Assembly (NCBI RefSeq): GCF_900142975.1
Contig: NZ_LT670848.1
Span: 1,488,001-1,552,000 of the forward strand
Direction: 5' to 3'
Length of the DNA: 64,000 nt
Source: Salegentibacter salegens
GTDB taxonomy: Bacteria > Bacteroidota > Bacteroidia > Flavobacteriales > Flavobacteriaceae
Part shown: in pieces, positions 63,141 to 64,000 of the stretch
Layout: each line of letters opens with the position of its first letter
Position numbering within the stretch: the first letter of the stretch is position 1
Made by a program: the position numbers and the translations under genes
The notes under the pieces: generated by a model
The model's input: only the letters and a program-made list of their open reading frames with translations
Databases searched by the model: none
What the model was told of the DNA's origin: nothing

Positions 63141-64000
63141 TCTACCTGCTGCTAAGCATCCTCTCTTCTACCGTTATTTTTATCGTTTTTCGGCTTTATA
63201 AAAAATACGGTATTAACACGCTGCAAGCCATTATCGCCAATTATTTTATTGCTTGCATCGTTGGTTTTTTTGGATATATAGAAAGTGTTGATGATATTGT
63301 AAGAATTCCTTCGGAATCCTGGTTTTTGGGTACTGTTTTTCTGGGCGCCATGTTTATTACGGTTTTTAACCTCGCGGCGATTACCACGCAACGCAGCGGA
63401 CTTTCAGTAGTTTCTGTAGCCACAAAGATGTCGGTTGCCATTCCAGTTTTCTTCGGAATATTTATCTACGACGAAAGCCTGGGTTTTTTAAAAGTTTCGG
63501 GTATTATCCTGGCTTTAGCAGCTGTTTATTTGAGTTCTATTAAAACCAAAAAAGGCATTACTATTAAGAAAGAAAACCTGATTTTTCCCTTGCTGGTTTT
63601 TATTGGAAGCGGGATTATAGACACCACCATAAATTACCTGGAAAATTTCTATGTTTCTGAAACCGATGTGGGGCTTTTTTCTTCCAGCATTTTTGGAATC
63701 GCTGGCATTATCGGGACAGCGATCTTGATTGGACAGGCAGTTTTAGGAAAACTAAAAATTACCTGGAAAAATATCGCCGGTGGAATCGCACTGGGAATCC
63801 CGAATTATTTTTCTATTTATTTTTTAGTGATGGCACTACGGTCTCCCGGATTTGAAAATTCAGTAATTTTCACTTTAAACCACGTAGGGATTGTATTGGC
63901 TTCAACTATTCTGGGAATTGTACTTTTTAAAGAAGTTTTACTTAAGAAAAACTGGATTGGAATTGCGCTTGCCGTAATAAGTATTATCCTGGTGGCGAGT
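63137..64000 (+). CDS. EamA/DMT-family transporter (truncated by window edge)
   Basis: 288 codons are visible with no stop before the right edge. The start TTG overlaps the HAD stop (TTGA), and no ATG is near. Nine to ten membrane helices are seen, in two EamA-like halves (SVVSVATKMSVAIPVFFGIFIYDE in the first, NHVGIVLASTILGIVLFKEVLLKKNWIGIAL in the second). Such proteins export amino acids, nucleotides or other metabolites. The gene runs beyond the window. Confidence 0.85.
   Translation, partial: MIYLLLSILSSTVIFIVFRLYKKYGINTLQAIIANYFIACIVGFFGYIESVDDIVRIPSESWFLGTVFLGAMFITVFNLAAITTQRSGLSVVSVATKMSVAIPVFFGIFIYDESLGFLKVSGIILALAAVYLSSIKTKKGITIKKENLIFPLLVFIGSGIIDTTINYLENFYVSETDVGLFSSSIFGIAGIIGTAILIGQAVLGKLKITWKNIAGGIALGIPNYFSIYFLVMALRSPGFENSVIFTLNHVGIVLASTILGIVLFKEVLLKKNWIGIALAVISIILVAS

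Overview
The window is a chromosomal segment of a member of the Bacteroidota, most likely a marine-type Flavobacteriaceae related to the Gramella/Salegentibacter/Zunongwangia group (placement by inference). Evidence: low GC, a giant surface protein with a type IX secretion C-terminal signal, a DUF4835/PorD protein, a bacillithiol deacetylase, TAnnTTTG-type promoter boxes, and a conserved bamD-rpoZ-coaBC-porD-recN block. Almost everything is chromosomal housekeeping. I see no prophage, insertion sequence, CRISPR array or rRNA operon.

Layout. 1-5.4 kb: SAM methyltransferase, MazG, tRNA-His, BshB1, a trans-sulfuration PLP enzyme, a zinc alcohol dehydrogenase. 5.4-12 kb: a structured dispersed repeat, then hutI-hutG-DUF1622 (histidine breakdown), a GH37 trehalase lipoprotein, a GNAT, an MBL-fold lipoprotein. 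12-25.7 kb: sucC, an MFS exporter, lysA, a 2H phosphoesterase, a cluster of three very small membrane proteins, a thioredoxin-fold lipoprotein-type oxidoreductase without its second cysteine, a predicted kinase-fold protein, an L,D-transpeptidase, YaaA, a CIA30 protein. 25.9-30 kb: the most accessory part, with a zinc-ribbon/HNH nuclease pair, orphan small ORFs, an SDR, a GIY-YIG protein and dense repeats. 30-39 kb: rluD-like/PASTA, ddl, coaD and a 1742-residue T9SS cargo. 39-53.7 kb: a minus-strand series (GT2-YbbR-coaE-histidine kinase-response regulator; HigBA; fabI; recN-porD-coaBC-rpoZ-bamD; dapA). 54-64 kb: a split 5'-nucleotidase, a second toxin-antitoxin pair, ligA, VOC, LOG, prmC, GNAT, then ribD-HAD-DMT transporter running off the right edge.

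The strongest unexplained signal lies between the genes. Four kinds of repeat fill nearly every gap. (i) REP-like hairpins (CGTCA-stem-TCTAA), usually in facing pairs, whose stems keep pairing through compensatory changes. (ii) Degenerate arrays with a strict 7-base period whose unit sequence drifts but whose period does not. Several end within 0-3 bases of a start or stop codon. (iii) A 320-370 bp element present twice, with a 13-bp stem, a 33-nt loop and exchangeable hairpins at fixed positions. (iv) Palindromes of the AAATCCCCC and CCCGAAGCTTCGGG type placed directly on stop codons; one supplies the C-terminus and stop of ddl. Together they suggest that gene borders here are preferred sites for repeat insertion or expansion.

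All functional calls come from reading protein motifs by eye. No database search was possible.
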